The notes under the pieces are model-generated. The model was given only the letters and a program-made list of their open reading frames with translations. It did not search any database and had not been told where the DNA came from. Both the position numbers and the translations under genes were made by a program. Source: Ruminococcus sp. JC304 (GTDB lineage: Bacteria > Bacillota > Clostridia > Lachnospirales > Lachnospiraceae). From it: a stretch of 64,000 nt of DNA. Location: positions 975,681-1,039,680 of the forward strand of contig HE978651.1 of NCBI GenBank assembly GCA_000285855.2. The letters are read 5' to 3'. This document shows, one piece after another, positions 1 to 9,799 of this stretch (position 1 is its first letter; each line of letters begins with the position of its first letter).

Positions 1-1
1 T

Positions 2-157
2 CAGATCCTGAATGCATCTGTGGAGGATATCCATGGGCTGGCTGAGATCATAGAAGCAGTTCTGGCAGCAGACCAGATCTGTGTTGTTGGAAGCGAGAGC
101 AAGGTATCTGAGGCTTCTGATGTACTGATGGAAGTGAAATCACTGGTCAACTGTTGA
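2..157 (+). CDS. C-terminal end of an unidentified protein (partial)
   Basis: An open frame enters from the left edge and ends at a TGA at 155-157, giving 51 residues rich in Ala, Val and Glu. I do not recognise the family. It lies 66 bp upstream of era. In Firmicutes this position is often held by cdd, dgkA or ybeY, but the visible tail does not resemble the C-terminus of a cytidine deaminase. The remainder of the gene is outside the window. Confidence 0.5.
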   Translation, partial: QILNASVEDIHGLAEIIEAVLAADQICVVGSESKVSEASDVLMEVKSLVNC

Positions 158-223
158 GAGTAAACATGATATTATGTTGCAGATATAGATGGAAAAGTAA
201 TAATTTATAAGGAAAAGAACAAA

Positions 224-1132
224 ATGAACGAAAATTTTAAATCCGGATTTGTAGCGATCATCGGACGCCCAAATGTAGGAAAGTCTACTCTGATGAATCA
301 CCTGATCGGTCAGAAGATCGCCATTACATCCAAGAAACCACAGACAACCAGAAACCGTATCCAGACAGTCTATACCTGTGATGAAGGACAGATTGTATTT
401 CTTGATACCCCGGGTATCCATAAAGCAAAAAACAAGCTGGGAGAATATATGGTCCAGGTGGCAGAACGAACACTGAAGGAAGTAGATGCCATTATGTGGC
501 TGGTGGAGCCAAGTACCTTTATCGGAGCCGGGGAGAGACATATAGCAGAACAGCTTCAGGGAATCGGAGTACCTGTGATCCTGATCATCAATAAGATCGA
601 TACAGTATCTAAAGAGGAAATACTTCCTGCTATTGATACCTACCGTAAGGTATGCGATTTTGCAGAGATCATTCCATGTTCCGCACTGCGGGGACAGAAT
701 ACCCAGGATATTATCGGCTGTATCCTGAAATATCTTCCATATGGACCAATGTTTTATGATGAGGATACGGTCACAGATCAGCCTCAGCGCCAGATTGTGG
801 CTGAGGTCATCCGTGAGAAGGCTCTTCATGCTCTGGATGCAGAAATTCCCCACGGGATCGCAGTTGCCATTGATCAGATGAAAACACGTCCCGGAAAAAA
901 TCCGATCGTGGATATTGATGCGACTATCATCTGCGAGAGAGAGTCTCATAAGGGAATCATCATCGGCAAACAGGGTGCCATGCTGAAAAAGATTGGAAGC
1001 AATGCAAGATATGAGATTGAGCGAATGCTGGAATCAAAGGTTAATCTGAAGCTTTGGGTAAAGGTAAAAAAGGACTGGAGGGACAGTGATTTCCTTATCA
1101 AGAACTTCGGATATGACAAAAAAGAAATCTGA
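224..1132 (+). CDS. era: GTPase Era
   Basis: Era is an essential GTPase that binds the 3' end of 16S rRNA and helps assemble the 30S subunit. The 302-residue product has the usual length and carries all G motifs: G1 GRPNVGKST near residue 14, G2 TTRNR near 41, G3 DTPG near 60, G4 NKID near 123 and a G5 SAL. A KH RNA-binding domain occupies about residues 200-290, with the GxxG loop visible in IIIGKQGA. A purine-rich AAGGAAAAG site precedes the ATG. recO begins 20 bp downstream, so the two genes are probably co-transcribed, an arrangement common in Firmicutes. Confidence 0.97.
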   Translation: MNENFKSGFVAIIGRPNVGKSTLMNHLIGQKIAITSKKPQTTRNRIQTVYTCDEGQIVFLDTPGIHKAKNKLGEYMVQVAERTLKEVDAIMWLVEPSTFIGAGERHIAEQLQGIGVPVILIINKIDTVSKEEILPAIDTYRKVCDFAEIIPCSALRGQNTQDIIGCILKYLPYGPMFYDEDTVTDQPQRQIVAEVIREKALHALDAEIPHGIAVAIDQMKTRPGKNPIVDIDATIICERESHKGIIIGKQGAMLKKIGSNARYEIERMLESKVNLKLWVKVKKDWRDSDFLIKNFGYDKKEI

Positions 1133-1152
1133 GAATATGTAAGGATAAATCA

Positions 1153-1905
1153 ATGAGTGATCTGATAACTGTGCAGGGAGTGGTACTTTCAGCCATGCCT
1201 GTGGGAGAATATGACAAGCGGATTGTTCTTCTCACAAGAGAGAGAGGAAAAATTTCTGCTTTTGCAAAAGGCGCACGCCGCCCGAACAGCCCTTTTCTGG
1301 CAGCTGCAACTCCCTTTGTTTTTGGTATTTTTACTCTTTATGAGGGCAGGACAAGCTACAATCTGAATCAGGTATCTATCACTCATCATTTTGCAGAACT
1401 GGCAGAAAAACAGCCGGGTATCTATTATGGTTTCTATTTTCTGGAACTGGCAGACTATTTTGGACAGGAAGGAACCGATGAGAAGGATGCCATGAATCTG
1501 CTGTATGTGACGGTGAAAGCTCTTTTGAATCCACACATTGAGGATCGGCTGATTCGCTGTATTTTTGAATTGAGGATGATGGTTGTCCAGGGAATGGGTC
1601 CCTCTCTTTTTAACTGTACAGGCTGTGGAAAACAGCCTGGAGAAGAAGAGAAACTTTTCTTTTCTCAGGAGGCACATGGGATATTGTGCAAGGAATGTCT
1701 GAGACAGGTGAAAGATGGGGGAAGAATCTCTCAGTCAGCCCTTTATGTCATGCGGTATGCTGCAGTGGCAGACCTGGGAAAACTCTATACTTTCACTGTG
1801 AAGGAGGAAGTACTGGTGGAATTAGAGCGTTTCATACATAAATATATAGCGAAAAATACAGATAAAAAGTTCAAAAGCCTTGAAATTCTGGAAATAATGA
1901 GTTGA
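1153..1905 (+). CDS. recO: DNA repair protein RecO
   Basis: RecO is a mediator of RecF-pathway recombination that loads RecA on SSB-coated DNA together with RecR. The 250-residue product has an N-terminal OB-fold region (about residues 1-80, including the motif RERGKISAFAKGARRP) and a C-terminal helical part. Two CxxC pairs, near residues 153-156 and 179-182, form the zinc site found in many RecO proteins. It follows era closely and is followed by an independent promoter for glyQS. Confidence 0.95.
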   Translation: MSDLITVQGVVLSAMPVGEYDKRIVLLTRERGKISAFAKGARRPNSPFLAAATPFVFGIFTLYEGRTSYNLNQVSITHHFAELAEKQPGIYYGFYFLELADYFGQEGTDEKDAMNLLYVTVKALLNPHIEDRLIRCIFELRMMVVQGMGPSLFNCTGCGKQPGEEEKLFFSQEAHGILCKECLRQVKDGGRISQSALYVMRYAAVADLGKLYTFTVKEEVLVELERFIHKYIAKNTDKKFKSLEILEIMS

Positions 1906-1911
1906 GAAACC

Positions 1912-1940
1912 TTGCAAAAGAAAAGAGATACAGCTATAAT
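1912..1940 (+). promoter_or_regulatory. Sigma-A promoter for glyQS
   Basis: TTGCAA at 1912-1917 and a perfect TATAAT at 1935-1940 are separated by 17 bp, and a GAGGAG ribosome site precedes the ATG at 1979. The leader is too short (about 30 nt) to hold a T-box, so the T-box control seen for many aminoacyl-tRNA synthetase genes is not present here. Confidence 0.75.
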
Positions 1941-1978
1941 AGCGTTAGTCATATAAATAAAAGACGAGGAGAATAGTC

Positions 1979-3373
1979 ATGGAAAAAACAATGGACAAAA
2001 TCATTGCTCTGGCAAAAGCAAGAGGATTTGTTTACCCGGGTTCTGAAATTTATGGTGGTCTTGCAAATACATGGGACTATGGTAATCTGGGCGTAGAGTT
2101 AAAAAATAATGTAAAGCGTGCATGGTGGCAGAAATTTATTCAGGAATCCCCATACAATGTAGGTGTTGACTGTGCAATCCTGATGAACCCACAGACATGG
2201 GTGGCTTCCGGACATCTGGGAAGCTTCTCTGATCCGCTGATGGACTGTAAGGAATGTCATGAACGTTTCCGTGCAGACAAGATCATTGAGGACTTCAGCC
2301 AGGAGAATGGCATTGAACTGGAGAGCTCTGTAGACGGATGGTCTCAGGAAGAGATGATGAACTTCATCAAAGATCACAATGTACCATGTCCTACATGCGG
2401 CAAACATAATTTTACAGATATCCGTCAGTTTAACCTGATGTTCAAAACTTTCCAGGGTGTTACTGAGGATGCCAAGAATACAGTATATTTAAGACCTGAG
2501 ACAGCACAGGGTATTTTCGTAAACTTTAAGAATGTTCAGAGAACATCCCGTAAGAAAATCCCATTTGGTATCGGCCAGATCGGTAAATCCTTCCGTAATG
2601 AGATCACACCGGGTAACTTCACATTCCGTACCCGTGAATTTGAGCAGATGGAGCTTGAGTTCTTCTGCGAGCCGGATACAGACCTTGAGTGGTTTGCATA
2701 CTGGAAGAACTTCTGCCTGAACTGGTTACATTCTCTTGGATTGAAGGATGAAGAAGTTCGTTATCGTGACCATGATGCAGAAGAATTAAGCTTCTACAGC
2801 AAAGCTACTACTGACGTAGAGTTCCTGTTCCCATTCGGATGGGGCGAGCTTTGGGGAATCGCTGACAGAACAGATTATGACCTGACTCAGCATCAGAATG
2901 TATCCGGACAGGATCTGACATACTTTGACGATGAGAAGAAACAGAAATACATCCCATATGTAATCGAGCCGTCACTGGGTGCTGACCGTGTGGTACTTGC
3001 ATTTCTGTGCAGCGCATATGACGAAGAAGTTCTGGATGCAGAGAAGAATGACGTTCGTACAGTTCTTCATTTCCATCCTGCACTTGCACCTGTTAAGATT
3101 GGTGTGCTTCCTCTTTCCAAGAAGCTTAATGAGGGCGCAGAGAAGATTTATCAGCAGTTAAGCAAGAAATATAACTGTGAATATGATGACCGTGGAAATA
3201 TCGGTAAACGTTACAGAAGACAGGATGAGATCGGTACTCCGTTCTGTGTAACTTATGATTTTGAGTCCGAAAACGACGGAGCAGTTACTATCCGTGACCG
3301 TGATACTATGGAGCAGGTTCGTGTGAAGATCAATGAACTGGATGCATATTTCGCAGACAAATTTACATTCTAA
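1979..3373 (+). CDS. glyQS: Glycyl-tRNA synthetase, dimeric type
   Basis: A class II aminoacyl-tRNA synthetase that charges tRNA-Gly in the cytosol. The 464 residues match the single-chain homodimeric type rather than the two-subunit GlyQ/GlyS type. Class II motif 2 lies around residues 172-230 (RPETAQGIF followed by [10 protein letters not shown]), motif 3 around 326-342 (EPSLGADR), and an HGTP anticodon-binding domain fills the C-terminus. Two Cys pairs (CKEC near 91 and CPTC near 137) suggest the zinc site of this type. Codon choice looks well adapted, as expected for a highly expressed gene. Confidence 0.96.
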   Translation: MEKTMDKIIALAKARGFVYPGSEIYGGLANTWDYGNLGVELKNNVKRAWWQKFIQESPYNVGVDCAILMNPQTWVASGHLGSFSDPLMDCKECHERFRADKIIEDFSQENGIELESSVDGWSQEEMMNFIKDHNVPCPTCGKHNFTDIRQFNLMFKTFQGVTEDAKNTVYLRPETAQGIFVNFKNVQRTSRKKIPFGIGQIGKSFRNEITPGNFTFRTREFEQMELEFFCEPDTDLEWFAYWKNFCLNWLHSLGLKDEEVRYRDHDAEELSFYSKATTDVEFLFPFGWGELWGIADRTDYDLTQHQNVSGQDLTYFDDEKKQKYIPYVIEPSLGADRVVLAFLCSAYDEEVLDAEKNDVRTVLHFHPALAPVKIGVLPLSKKLNEGAEKIYQQLSKKYNCEYDDRGNIGKRYRRQDEIGTPFCVTYDFESENDGAVTIRDRDTMEQVRVKINELDAYFADKFTF

Positions 3374-3498
3374 TTGATTTAGGGAGTAATTTGTGGGTAC
3401 ACCAGATTAGGTACTTTACTGCTTTTAAGTCTGGAATATTAATTTTCGCTGTACTGGTGGCGGAAAAGAACAGAAAAATAAGATGATATAATAAAAGA

Positions 3499-3548
3499 CA
3501 AAGATGTCGCTGAATCAGAATATAATGATCAGCGGCATCTTTGTTTTT
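3499..3548 (+). terminator. Terminator after glyQS
   Basis: A 15-bp stem (CAAAGATG arm at 3499-3513 pairing with 3529-3543, one G-T wobble) is followed by a run of T. It sits between the convergent glyQS and cytidylate-kinase-like genes. Confidence 0.85.
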
Positions 3549-3577
3549 GATGATTTTTATGAAAAATTGTGGCGATA

Positions 3578-4192
3578 TCAGTCGTTCTGAGCTTTTTGGC
3601 GGGCAAGTTTCTCAACAATATCAATACATGCATCAAAGCCTAAAGTTCCGGTATCCAGACACAGATCGTAGTCGCGGTATGTACCAAGATTATGTTTCGT
3701 ATATGTCTTAAAGTAGGTTTCACGCATATCATCTATTTTATTCAAGTATTTTCGCGGATCTTCCTTTCCGCTTAAGCCTAACCTGCGGACATGTTCTGTA
3801 CGAAAATCAACATCTGCATGAAGAAAGACATCCAGACTTGGGATTCCGGACTCGCGCAGGATCAGATTGGAACAACGTCCGATCAGGATGCAGTCTTGCT
3901 GTGCAAGGTGGAGAACCAGTTCTTTCTGTGCACGGAAAATGGCATCATGGGAGCTGGAATAGTTCATGGAATTTCCAAGAAAGTTGTCCAGAAGTCTGGC
4001 GCTCCGGCTTAAATTTTCACCTTCACGTTCAATATCTTCTTCAGAATATCCGCTTCTGGAAGCAGTTTCTTTTACAAAATCTTTATCATAATAAGGGATG
4101 CCCAGTCGTTCTGAGAGCACTTTTGCAATGCTGTGTCCGCCGGCACCGAATTCACGACTGATCGTGATGACTGGATATATTTTTTTAGCCAT
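3578..4192 (-). CDS. Cytidylate kinase-like family protein
   Basis: A P-loop nucleotide kinase-like protein of about 204 residues. The N-terminus carries the motif ISREFGAGGHSIA typical of the cytidylate kinase-like family common in Clostridia. The family is distinct from the housekeeping Cmk and its substrate has not been settled, so a NMP-kinase role is inference. The start is placed at the internal ATG (4190-4192), because a GGAGG site at 4201-4206 lies about 7 bases upstream of it, whereas the longer start at 4207 would put that site inside the coding region. Confidence 0.85.
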   Translation of the reverse strand: MAKKIYPVITISREFGAGGHSIAKVLSERLGIPYYDKDFVKETASRSGYSEEDIEREGENLSRSARLLDNFLGNSMNYSSSHDAIFRAQKELVLHLAQQDCILIGRCSNLILRESGIPSLDVFLHADVDFRTEHVRRLGLSGKEDPRKYLNKIDDMRETYFKTYTKHNLGTYRDYDLCLDTGTLGFDACIDIVEKLARQKAQND

Positions 4193-4373
4193 AATAGTTA
4201 CCTCCATCAGGTTAAGTTTGTATATTATTTGTTACTGATAACGGAGTGAACAGTAACTCTTAGTTTCATTGTAACGTTTTTTGTGCCAGTCTTCAATAAA
4301 TATTTTCATTTTTAAATAAATATGATATAATATTTTGACATGTTTATATAATTTGAAAGAAGGAGATGAATCT

Positions 4374-5375
4374 ATGCGAAAAAAAGAGCTTATCGGAAGC
4401 AAAAGAAAATCAGGCAGACTCATTGGCCTGGTTGTGTCTCTGGCTCTTGCAGTCAGTCTTTTGAGTGGCTGTGGACAGGGTAAAACCCGCCTGACATTCG
4501 GTACCGGAGGTACGGCAGGTACCTATTATTCTTATGGTGGTGTAATTGCCCAGTATATTACGAATAACACAGATGTGAAGGTTACAGCTGTTTCTACTGG
4601 TGGATCAAAGGCAAATCTGCAGTCTGTTCAGGACGGGGATTTTCAGCTTGGATTTGTACAGTCTGATGTTATGGCTTACGCATGGAATGGCGTAAGAGCC
4701 TTTGAGCAGGATGGTGCGACTCACGATTTCAGAACTTTGGGTGGTCTTTATGCTGAGACAGTTCAGTTGTTCACCATGGATCCTGATATTAAAACAGTAG
4801 CGGATCTGAAGGGAAAGAGCGTATCAATCGGTGCAGCAAACTCAGGTGTGTATTTTAATGCACTGGATGTGTTAAATGCAGGAGGTATTACTCTTGATGA
4901 CATTCATCCACAGTATCTTTCCTTTGAAGACAGTAAGGAGTCATTAAAGGATGGAAAGATTGATGCTGCATTTATTGTTGCAGGAGCACCTACAACAGCA
5001 ATTACAGAGCTTGCAACAACGAATGGAGTATATCTGATCAACATTGACGGAGATATTCGTGAATCTATTCTAAATGATTGTCCATACTATACCACTTATC
5101 AGATTCCGGCAGGTACTTACCCGGGACAGGATGAACCGGTAGAGACAATCACCGTTAAGGCAACAATTGTTGTATCTGAGAATCTGGACGATGATACAGT
5201 GTATGATATGACGGCTGCTATTTTTGACCATGCAGATGAGATTGCATCCGAGAATGCAAAGGGAGAGGAGCTTTCCTTGGAGAATGCCACTACAGGTATG
5301 ACGATACCGTTCCATGAAGGTGCTGCACGTTATTATGCAGAGCATGGAATTACAGTTGACACGAAAGGGGAATAA
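4374..5375 (+). CDS. TAXI-family TRAP transporter solute-binding lipoprotein
   Basis: The extracytoplasmic receptor of a TRAP transporter, which captures a ligand for sodium-driven uptake. It has a basic N-terminus, a hydrophobic segment and a lipobox ending in LSGC (Cys near residue 33), so it should be a membrane-anchored lipoprotein. The mature part begins with the TFGTGGTAGTYYSYGG motif characteristic of the TAXI receptor family. The start was set at the ATG behind an AAGGAGA site; the longer frame begins inside the upstream region. The permease gene follows after 5 bp. TAXI ligands are often glutamate or other carboxylates, but the ligand here cannot be read from sequence. Confidence 0.92.
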   Translation: MRKKELIGSKRKSGRLIGLVVSLALAVSLLSGCGQGKTRLTFGTGGTAGTYYSYGGVIAQYITNNTDVKVTAVSTGGSKANLQSVQDGDFQLGFVQSDVMAYAWNGVRAFEQDGATHDFRTLGGLYAETVQLFTMDPDIKTVADLKGKSVSIGAANSGVYFNALDVLNAGGITLDDIHPQYLSFEDSKESLKDGKIDAAFIVAGAPTTAITELATTNGVYLINIDGDIRESILNDCPYYTTYQIPAGTYPGQDEPVETITVKATIVVSENLDDDTVYDMTAAIFDHADEIASENAKGEELSLENATTGMTIPFHEGAARYYAEHGITVDTKGE

Positions 5376-5380
5376 CCGGT

Positions 5381-7348
5381 ATGAAAGAATATAACAGTAA
5401 AAAAGTAAATACATCTCCGGTGGGACAGTCAGAGTCTGAGGGAGCTGATGTAGATGCGGTTATGAAAAAATATGACCGTGAGTCTAATATCCGTATATGG
5501 ACAGGAAAATATAAGATTGCTATCCGCGGAATTCTCATCGCCTTCTCACTGTGGTGTATCTATGTAACACTTTTTGCAACCTTCCTGGAAGAAATTCGAC
5601 TGACTTCTTTCCTGGGACTGATCGTTCTGATCGGGTTTCTGACTTATCCTGCAAAGAAGGGTGACATCAGAGAGAATTATATGCCGATAAGCGATATTAT
5701 TTTTATGCTGCTTGGCACAGGAGCGTTTCTGTATTTCACTTTTAGTGCGAATAAGATTATCAATCAGGGTACCAGATTTGAAACCTATCAGATTATCATC
5801 GGCATTATTGGCATTCTGGCACTTGTTGAGCTTACCAGACGTTGTGTTGGTTTGCCAATCCTGATTGTAGCCGGCTTTTTCCTGATCTATGCCCTGGCTG
5901 TAGGACTTACAAACCCGGCGTTTTTTGGCAGGGTGAAATTCCTGGTACGTAACCTTTTTTATACAAAAGAGGGTATTTTTTCCACACCTGTAAATGTATG
6001 CTCTAAGTATATTGTAGTGTTTATTATTTTTGGTGCGTTCCTGGAGAGAACAGGAATCTCTAATTTCTTTATCCAGCTTGCAAACTGCGTGGCCGGAAAA
6101 TATGCAGGTGGTCCTGCGAAGGTAGCAGTTATCAGTTCTGCTCTTTGCGGAATGGTTTCTGGTTCTTCTGTAGGTAATACAGTTACCACAGGTTCTGTTA
6201 CTATCCCTATGATGAAAGAAACTGGATATAAGTCGGAGTTTGCAGGTGCAGTAGAAGCGGCTTCTTCTACAGGTGGACAGATTATGCCGCCGATTATGGG
6301 AGCTGCCGCATTCCTTATGGCTGATTTTATAGGAGTACCCTATTCACAGATCATTGTCAGGGCAATCCTGCCGGCATTGCTGTATTTCACAGGAATCTTT
6401 ATTGCAGTTCATCTGGAAGCTAAGAAGCTGGGCCTCTCCGGTATTCCGAAAGAAGAACTTCCTGTATTTAAGATTCTGATCCGTAAGATTTATCTGTTAT
6501 TACCGTTGGTTATGCTGGTTATCTGGGTATCAGGAAACTATATGACCATGCAGAAAGCAGCAAGCTATGCAATCGTTCTTTCTATTATAGTAAGTCTGTT
6601 TGATAAAGAGAACAGAATCAGTGTTTCCAAGTGTCTTGATGCTTTGGAAGCAGGTGGCAGAGGCGTTATTTCTGTAGCTGTGGCCTGCGGTGTTGCAGGT
6701 ATCATTTCCGGTTCCATTACTATGACAGGCCTTGCGAATGACCTGATTAACGGAATTATCAGTGTTGCAAACGGAAAACTGATCATTGCGCTTCTTTTGA
6801 CAATGCTTTGCTGTATTGTTCTTGGTATGGGTGTTCCGACTACTGCAAACTACTGTATCATGGCAGCAACCTGCGCACCGATTCTGGTACGTATGGGAGT
6901 GCCGATTATGGCAGCCCACTTCTTTGTATTTTACTTCGGTATTGTAGCAGATATTACACCTCCGGTAGCACTTGCTGCTTATGCAGGTTCTGCCATTGCA
7001 AAATCGAACCCAATGAAGACTGCGTTTACAGCTTCGAAACTGGCGATTGCAGTATTTATTGTACCTTATGTATTCTGCTTTAATCCGTCCATGCTTCTGA
7101 TCGATACCACTGCTGTCAGTGTAGTTCAGATCTTTATTACTTCACTGATCGGTGTATTTGGTCTGTCAGCGTCACTGGAAGGATATCTGTTTACGAAGAT
7201 GCCTGCAATTGTCCGCGTTATGCTGGCTGTAGGAGGACTGATGCTTATCAATCCAACGCTTATGACGGATATTTTGGGACTGCTTCTGATCGTTGCCGGA
7301 TGTGCATGGCAGAAAATACAGCAGAATAAAACGAAAGCAGTGTCCTAA
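5381..7348 (+). CDS. TRAP transporter fused permease (DctQM-like)
   Basis: A polytopic membrane protein of 655 residues with many hydrophobic segments. In TAXI systems the small 4-helix (DctQ) and large 12-helix (DctM) subunits are fused into one chain, and this length fits that type. Recognisable DctM motifs include GMVSGSSVGNTVTTGS, STGGQIMPPIMG and GMGVPTTANY. It is coupled to the upstream receptor gene, and together they make a complete sodium-dependent uptake system. The N-terminal 35 residues are hydrophilic and cytoplasmic. Confidence 0.93.
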   Translation: MKEYNSKKVNTSPVGQSESEGADVDAVMKKYDRESNIRIWTGKYKIAIRGILIAFSLWCIYVTLFATFLEEIRLTSFLGLIVLIGFLTYPAKKGDIRENYMPISDIIFMLLGTGAFLYFTFSANKIINQGTRFETYQIIIGIIGILALVELTRRCVGLPILIVAGFFLIYALAVGLTNPAFFGRVKFLVRNLFYTKEGIFSTPVNVCSKYIVVFIIFGAFLERTGISNFFIQLANCVAGKYAGGPAKVAVISSALCGMVSGSSVGNTVTTGSVTIPMMKETGYKSEFAGAVEAASSTGGQIMPPIMGAAAFLMADFIGVPYSQIIVRAILPALLYFTGIFIAVHLEAKKLGLSGIPKEELPVFKILIRKIYLLLPLVMLVIWVSGNYMTMQKAASYAIVLSIIVSLFDKENRISVSKCLDALEAGGRGVISVAVACGVAGIISGSITMTGLANDLINGIISVANGKLIIALLLTMLCCIVLGMGVPTTANYCIMAATCAPILVRMGVPIMAAHFFVFYFGIVADITPPVALAAYAGSAIAKSNPMKTAFTASKLAIAVFIVPYVFCFNPSMLLIDTTAVSVVQIFITSLIGVFGLSASLEGYLFTKMPAIVRVMLAVGGLMLINPTLMTDILGLLLIVAGCAWQKIQQNKTKAVS

Positions 7349-7373
7349 GAGATAAAATTCCGATTGCTTTAAT

Positions 7374-7565
7374 GTGGAAATCAGTAGAGGAATGTTGTTA
7401 TCCATGTTTTTCTCTATTCTGGTCATGGGCATGGACTCACTTCTGGGCATGATGCGTGCCATGAGCAATAGTCTTGGTGATGTGGCAGCATCCCTGATCG
7501 TTGCAAAATCAGAGAAAATACTGGATATGGAAAAATATATGGAGCGCAGCAGAGAAAAAGAATAG
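7374..7565 (+). pseudogene. C-terminal remnant of a sodium:dicarboxylate symporter
   Basis: A 63-codon frame ends in residues resembling the last helices of DAACS-family glutamate/dicarboxylate carriers: a GMDSLLGMMRAMSNSLGD stretch followed by IVAKSEK. Full-length members exceed 400 residues, so only the tail survives, 25 bp behind the TRAP permease. Some of these tails are annotated as small hypothetical proteins; no ribosome site is evident. The family call rests on motif memory only. Confidence 0.55.
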
Positions 7566-7598
7566 CAGAAGAAAACAGAAAAAGAGTATTAAAAAATA

Positions 7599-7644
7599 CA
7601 GCTGACAATCGGTATAATATATGCCGGCTGCCAGCTGATTTTTT
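7599..7644. terminator. Bidirectional terminator between TRAP and rfb genes
   Basis: An imperfect 14-bp stem (CAGCTG arms at 7599 and 7632) is flanked by an A-run on the left and T6 on the right, so it can stop transcription from both sides. Confidence 0.75.
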
Positions 7645-7670
7645 ATGTTATAGGAAATTACTCCGTCTTG

Positions 7671-8612
7671 TTAGAAATCCAGTTCTTTTAGATAACGTCC
7701 CAGTGCATCCTGCCAGGTTGGAAGAGGAGTGAAGCCATTGGCTGTCAGCTTGCTCTTATCCAGGCGGCTGTTAAATGGGCGTGCTGCTTTGGAAACTCCA
7801 TACTCTGCAGTTGTGACGGAGTTTACTGTCATGTTTTCCGGGAGATATTCCGGGTGTCCCATGGTAGCGGCCTGACGGAAGATTTCTTTTGTGAAATCAT
7901 ACCAGCTGATATATCCGCCCTCATTGGTTGCATGATAATAACCGTATTTTTCAGTTTCAATCATATCTACCAGAAGTCTTGCCAGATCATAGGTATAAGT
8001 AGGTGTACCGATCTGATCATTGACTACGGAAAGAGTATCATGTGTTTTTCCCAGATTGATCATGGTTTTGATAAAGTTCTTGCCATTTTTGCCGAATACC
8101 CATGCAATACGGACGATAAAGAATTTATCAACAGTACCGGATACGGCAAGTTCACCGTCCAGCTTTGTCTGTCCATAGACATTTAATGGTTTATAGTCCT
8201 TGCAGTCAGGCTCCCATGGAGTGGTTCCCTGACCATCGAATACATAGTCAGTGGACAGATACAGCATTTTGATGTTAAGTTCTTTGCACACATCAGCGAT
8301 GTTCTGAGTTCCGGTTACATTTACCAGACGAACTTTCGGCTGATTTTCTTCATCCTCAGCAGCATCTACAGCTGTCCATGCAGCACAGTGGATTACTGCA
8401 TCCACTTTTGCTTCTTTGATAACTTTTTCCACAGATGACTTATCTGTGATATCCATCTGTACGTAAGGCATGGTTGTGACAGCAGTGCTGTCTGCAATTC
8501 CGCTGTAGGAAGGAGCAATGTCGCTTCCCACACCTTCATAGCCTCGTTTCGCAAGTTCATTCATAACATCATGTCCAAGCTGACCGCCTACACCTGTTAC
8601 AAAAACTCTCAT
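7671..8612 (-). CDS. rfbD: dTDP-4-dehydrorhamnose reductase
   Basis: Catalyses the last step of dTDP-L-rhamnose synthesis, reducing dTDP-4-dehydrorhamnose with NAD(P)H. The 313-residue extended SDR protein has a Rossmann motif TGVGGQLG at residues 6-13, STDYVFDG, and the catalytic YGQTK near residue 146. A GGGAGG ribosome site lies inside the end of rfbB and only 3 bp separate the two genes, so translation is probably coupled. It is the last gene of the rfbA-rfbB-rfbD set. Confidence 0.93.
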   Translation of the reverse strand: MRVFVTGVGGQLGHDVMNELAKRGYEGVGSDIAPSYSGIADSTAVTTMPYVQMDITDKSSVEKVIKEAKVDAVIHCAAWTAVDAAEDEENQPKVRLVNVTGTQNIADVCKELNIKMLYLSTDYVFDGQGTTPWEPDCKDYKPLNVYGQTKLDGELAVSGTVDKFFIVRIAWVFGKNGKNFIKTMINLGKTHDTLSVVNDQIGTPTYTYDLARLLVDMIETEKYGYYHATNEGGYISWYDFTKEIFRQAATMGHPEYLPENMTVNSVTTAEYGVSKAARPFNSRLDKSKLTANGFTPLPTWQDALGRYLKELDF

Positions 8613-8615
8613 AAA

Positions 8616-9644
8616 TTATGCCTCCCCACGGTTTGCGTACATTTTCTCATAATAGTTCTGATATTCGCCGGAGATGATTGTTTCCCACCATTCTTTGTTA
8701 TCCAGATACCATTTGATGGTCTTCTTGATACCGTCTGCAAATTTTGTTTCCGGTAACCAGCCGAGTTCGTTGTGAATCTTGGTCGGGTCAATGGCATAAC
8801 GCATATCATGACCTTTACGGTCTGCCACATATGTGATCAGACTTTCCGGTTTGCCAAGCTCTTTACAGATGATCTTAACAATATCAATGTTTGTCATTTC
8901 GTTGTGACCACCTACATTGTAAACTTCGCCTACACGTCCTTTGTGGATGATCAGGTCGATGGCGCGGCAGTGATCCTCTACATACAGCCAGTCACGTACA
9001 TTTTCACCCTTTCCGTAAACAGGAAGTGGTTTGTCATTTAAGGCGTTGGCGATCATTAACGGAATCAGTTTCTCCGGGAAATGATATGGTCCGTAGTTAT
9101 TGGAGCAGCGGCTGATAGATACAGGCAGTCCGTAGGTTCTGTGGTAAGCCAGTACCAGAAGGTCTGCAGAAGCTTTGGAAGAGCTGTAAGGGCTGCTTGT
9201 ATGGATGGGAGTTTCCTCTGTGAAGAACAGGTCAGGTCTGTCTAATGGAAGATCTCCGTAAACTTCATCGGTGGATACCTGATGATAACGTTTGATTCCG
9301 TATTTGCGGCATGCGTCCATAAGAACAGCAGTGCCGATAATATTTGTGGTAAGGAACACTTCAGGATTTTCGATAGAACGGTCTACATGGCTCTCAGCTG
9401 CAAAGTTAACAACCATATCAGGATGTTCTTCCTCAAAAAGCTTGTAAACTGCTTCACGGTCTGTGATGCTTTCCTTTACAAAACGGAAGTTAGGGTTGTC
9501 CATAACAGGTGCAAGAGTGGAAAGGTTTCCTGCATAGGTAAGACAGTCCAGACAGATGATGCGGTAATCCGGGTATTTTTTTAACATGTGAAAAATAAAG
9601 TTGCTTCCGATAAATCCGGCACCGCCGGTTACGATAATGTTCAT
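8616..9644 (-). CDS. rfbB: dTDP-glucose 4,6-dehydratase
   Basis: Converts dTDP-glucose to dTDP-4-keto-6-deoxyglucose, the second step of the rhamnose pathway. The 342-residue protein shows the NAD-binding GGAGFIG at residues 7-13, the catalytic TDEVYG, and the YSSSK active-site motif. It follows rfbA after a 155-bp spacer that carries a strong hairpin without a T-run, so read-through from the rfbA promoter is expected. Confidence 0.96.
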   Translation of the reverse strand: MNIIVTGGAGFIGSNFIFHMLKKYPDYRIICLDCLTYAGNLSTLAPVMDNPNFRFVKESITDREAVYKLFEEEHPDMVVNFAAESHVDRSIENPEVFLTTNIIGTAVLMDACRKYGIKRYHQVSTDEVYGDLPLDRPDLFFTEETPIHTSSPYSSSKASADLLVLAYHRTYGLPVSISRCSNNYGPYHFPEKLIPLMIANALNDKPLPVYGKGENVRDWLYVEDHCRAIDLIIHKGRVGEVYNVGGHNEMTNIDIVKIICKELGKPESLITYVADRKGHDMRYAIDPTKIHNELGWLPETKFADGIKKTIKWYLDNKEWWETIISGEYQNYYEKMYANRGEA

Positions 9645-9688
9645 TAAAATTCTCCTTTGATTTTGAAATTATAATTGCATCTTCTGCT

Positions 9689-9723
9689 GTAATCTGTCAG
9701 AAACAGAATTGCTGACAGATTAC
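9689..9723. repeat. Perfect hairpin in the rfbA-rfbB spacer
   Basis: A perfect 12-bp inverted repeat (GTAATCTGTCAG at 9689-9700, mirrored at 9712-9723) with an 11-nt loop. Neither strand has an adjacent T-run, so it is not a standard terminator. It may serve as an mRNA processing or stability element between the two genes. Confidence 0.6.
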
Positions 9724-9799
9724 GGGAAGAAGGGATTGATATAGTTCAATTTCTGTTTAACTGAAAAAAATGCGGCAAAATCAGAAAACAGATTCTGAA

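Noticed and set aside
140-949. 269-codon minus-strand frame opposite era
   Set aside because: It lies fully antisense to era, which has all its motifs; no ribosome site or family resemblance. Treated as a shadow frame.
1905-1979. T-box riboswitch ahead of glyQS
   Set aside because: The leader is only about 30 nt and no T-box sequence or specifier stem is present.
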